This document shows positions 62,216 through 64,000 of a stretch of 64,000 nucleotides of DNA, piece after piece; the first letter of the stretch is position 1; every line of letters begins with the position of its first letter. Source of the DNA: Rikenella microfusus (lineage in GTDB: Bacteria; Bacteroidota; Bacteroidia; Bacteroidales; Tenuifilaceae); assembly GCA_020722565.1 (NCBI GenBank), contig DYKO01000007.1, positions 1 to 64,000 of the forward strand, written 5' to 3'. The notes beneath the pieces were generated by a model, which was given only the letters and a program-made list of their open reading frames with translations, was not told the DNA's origin and searched no databases. A program made the position numbers and the translations under genes.

Positions 62216-63060
62216 CGTTCAGCCTCTACCACTTTAATTTTCTTGACTTCCTTAAATTTTGGTTCTTTGGGTAAATGTTTTTCGTTCTTGGGGAAATCTT
62301 CTGTTTTTGGAGTATAGTAAACCTTAAAGTTTGAGAAAATAGCCTTTCGCATGAATTTATCATCGCTGTTACCATGATCATATAACCAACCCTTTAAATG
62401 GGTTATCTCAGGATTTTCAAGTTTAAAAATATGCGAGTATTTATGAACCTGACCATCCTTAATGTATGTTGCCAGTACAGAATTCTCCCTAATACCAACA
62501 GGGGTCTTGTTGTCACAATAAAAGAAAATGTAGTATCTTACATTTAGTGCTTCGTCCTCAGGAAAAACTTGGGCATCGAAGGAAATCATATAATCACCGA
62601 GTCCTATTACAGGGATATCAAATCCCAGCGAGGGATTGATAGTGTAATCAATGGCCATTTCCCAACGGTTTTTGAGAGGCCAAAGATTTCCATCGGCGCT
62701 AGGCTCCGATATCGTTGTATTCTCATCCGATTTTTCATTCTGTTTATCTTGCAGGCGCGATAATTCAGTTACAACCTTATCAAAAATTACATCAAATCGC
62801 TCGGTTCTTTTTGAGTAGTACTTTATGGAGCTATCGAATTGTGCTGTGGTGTAGCCAAACGATTCAATTATGGGTTCATAGTAAGCAATGGTATCGTGTC
62901 CATAAAGTTGGGAATGGGCGTTGATAAAGGTAACACCATCGGTTATGTAAATCTTTGTAAGAATTTTAACCATGTTGTTTTCGGGGATAACAGAATTGTT
63001 CCTGCACGAGCCTAATGCAAGTAAAATACTAAGGTTAAGCCAAAAAAAGTATCGGTTCAT
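62212..63060 (-). CDS. DUF4296 family lipoprotein
   Basis: A lipoprotein signal ends ALGSC (Cys19). The DUF4296 domain follows (about residues 28-110): MVKILTKIYITDGVTFINAH, AYYEPIIESFGYTTAQFDSS and YYSKRTERFDVIFDKV. The C-terminal 170 residues form an additional beta-rich domain with a final basic, Pro/Lys-rich tail (EKHLPKEPKFKEVKKI). The family occurs in Bacteroidota and its function is unknown. A minus-strand TAGATTTG box (63078-63085), 18 bases upstream, fits a -7 element. It is first in a run with the amidohydrolase and glycosyltransferase genes. Confidence 0.85.
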   Translation of the reverse strand: MNRYFFWLNLSILLALGSCRNNSVIPENNMVKILTKIYITDGVTFINAHSQLYGHDTIAYYEPIIESFGYTTAQFDSSIKYYSKRTERFDVIFDKVVTELSRLQDKQNEKSDENTTISEPSADGNLWPLKNRWEMAIDYTINPSLGFDIPVIGLGDYMISFDAQVFPEDEALNVRYYIFFYCDNKTPVGIRENSVLATYIKDGQVHKYSHIFKLENPEITHLKGWLYDHGNSDDKFMRKAIFSNFKVYYTPKTEDFPKNEKHLPKEPKFKEVKKIKVVEAER

Positions 63061-63120
63061 TATAAATTTCTTTTGTGCAAATCTATTACATTTTATGTAA
63101 ATCGGATCTACGGTTAAATG

Positions 63121-63150
63121 TAAAAAGCGACCGAATTAATTGCGGTCGCT
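63121..63150 (-). terminator. Terminator of the second PorP/SprF gene
   Basis: AGCGACCG (63126-63133) pairs with CGGTCGCT (63143-63150), an 8-bp stem. On the minus strand it is followed by TTTTTA and lies about 20 bases after the stop codon at 63170. Confidence 0.88.
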
Positions 63151-63169
63151 GAAAGGAAGAAACAAATTG

Positions 63170-64000
63170 TTACTTAATTTTATCAAACTTATATCCAATC
63201 ATAACCTCATGTGATCCCGAGTTATACTTTTTGATTCCCAAAAGGCTCCAGTCAAAAGAGTACCCGAACATGTATCGCTTTTGCCAAGTAATACCAAGTA
63301 GTATTGAAACGGCATCCTTCCAACGCAGCGAAAGACCACCCCAAATGTTGTAATCTTTTTGCAAATAGGTATATTTCCCGTTTAGTTCAATTTGCATGGG
63401 ACTTCCAAACATATACTTCAGTATTCCCGAAGCTTCAACCTCCATATTTCGGTTCAGGTTCACCCAATACCCACCACTTAGCATGATATGCTGTTTTAAA
63501 CGATTATCTTCAATTGGATTGGGATAAAATTTTAACCTTTGGCCAAAGAGCTGGTGTGCAGATAAACCTACATTGAATGAGCTGCTATAAAGATAAAACC
63601 CAACAGAAGCATCAGGGGTAACTAAAGTTTTTGTTGCCGAAATAATGGCAGGATCAAAACGGGGATCAAATTCCTCACCCAACTTTAACTTGGTCCCATC
63701 TAACCGGTACATCATAAACCCAAAAGATAATCCTCCCGATACCCTTATTCCAGATGAAGTAATTTGCATGTTATAGGCGTATGTCCCCATAATATTTGTT
63801 CTTGATGTAGGCCCTGTTACATCGTTGGTAATGTATGCCCCCCATCCCATATCGCGTTTGCTGAAAGGACCATAAACGCTTGCGCTAACCGTAAAGGGTG
63901 CATCTTCTATGCCCACCCACTGGTTACGGTTATTGGCTCGAATCTGATAATGATTCAATGTTCCTGCCACAGCTGGATTGTATAGGTAGGGGTTAAACAT
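63170..64000 (-). CDS. PorP/SprF family protein, N-terminus beyond the window
   Basis: The visible 276 residues begin inside the family signature (MFNPYLYNPAVAGT), normally preceded by a signal peptide and QxFSQY, so the true start lies past 64000 and the Met at the edge is internal. Further family features are NRNQWVGIEDAPFTVSAS, GWGAYITNDVTGP, and barrel strands to a C-terminal SHEVMIGYKFDKIK. It is a T9SS outer-membrane protein that normally serves an adjacent secreted partner; that partner would lie upstream outside the window. It is a distant paralogue of the copy at 58498-59385 and lies on the other strand. Confidence 0.92.
   Translation of the reverse strand: MFNPYLYNPAVAGTLNHYQIRANNRNQWVGIEDAPFTVSASVYGPFSKRDMGWGAYITNDVTGPTSRTNIMGTYAYNMQITSSGIRVSGGLSFGFMMYRLDGTKLKLGEEFDPRFDPAIISATKTLVTPDASVGFYLYSSSFNVGLSAHQLFGQRLKFYPNPIEDNRLKQHIMLSGGYWVNLNRNMEVEASGILKYMFGSPMQIELNGKYTYLQKDYNIWGGLSLRWKDAVSILLGITWQKRYMFGYSFDWSLLGIKKYNSGSHEVMIGYKFDKIK

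Overview
The window looks like chromosomal DNA from a free-living Bacteroidota, most likely Bacteroidales/Marinilabiliales. The signs are: lipoprotein and outer-membrane families typical of the phylum (DUF4837, DUF4296, PorP/SprF, CHU_C-type C-terminal domain), Bacteroidota-style promoter motifs (TTTG ... TAnnTTTG) with weak or absent Shine-Dalgarno sequences, GlnRS used directly for glutamine, and a moderately AT-rich composition. No plasmid, phage or intact insertion sequence is present. All family names come from reading motifs by eye; no database search was run.

Layout. 1-5.4 kb: a small membrane-protein fragment, a TPR-like helical protein, a three-gene minus-strand operon (outer-membrane barrel, alpha/beta-hydrolase lipoprotein, SpoIIAA-like protein) and a lipocalin-like lipoprotein. 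5.5-12.5 kb: a six-gene minus-strand acyl-CoA cluster (thiolase, SDR reductase, sodium symporter, CoA-transferase, two divergent KAS III-like enzymes). 12.7-16.8 kb: metG, glnS and a tRNA-Gln(CTG). 16.9-20.2 kb: ldcA, a secreted protein, yraN, an mmcQ/yjbR gene broken by one in-frame stop, and a secreted unknown. 20.3-26.1 kb: a minus-strand envelope operon (M23 peptidase, dxr, rseP, tatA, mltD, DUF4837 lipoprotein). 26.1-26.95 kb: a decayed island with an IS110-type transposase relic.

27-30.4 kb: a two-gene ABC exporter, a SLOG-like protein and a lipoprotein. 30.6-37 kb: a TlpA-like lipoprotein, a 700-bp gene-free stretch, then a minus-strand run (Ig-like lipoprotein, MTH1187-type protein, OM barrel, ferredoxin-reductase-like protein, rlmN). 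37.2-44.3 kb: a Na+/Ca2+ exchanger, a small membrane protein, an acyl-CoA synthetase, ispD, a GNAT-like protein and a large secreted unknown.

44.9-59.4 kb is the highlight: a single gene for a ~4,538-residue secreted protein with a signal peptide, 14 Calx-beta-like repeats, 20 Ig/cadherin-like repeats in strict A/B alternation and a type IX secretion (type B) C-terminal domain, followed 12 bp later by a PorP/SprF-family gene. This has the organisation of the SprB/SprF gliding adhesin pair. 59.6-64 kb: a small 2[4Fe-4S] ferredoxin with a clear promoter and terminator, a GT28-like glycosyltransferase, an amidohydrolase, a DUF4296 lipoprotein, and a second PorP/SprF gene cut by the window edge.

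The genes fall into three themes: cell envelope and surface secretion, short-chain acyl-CoA metabolism, and housekeeping translation/isoprenoid functions (metG, glnS, rlmN, dxr, ispD).
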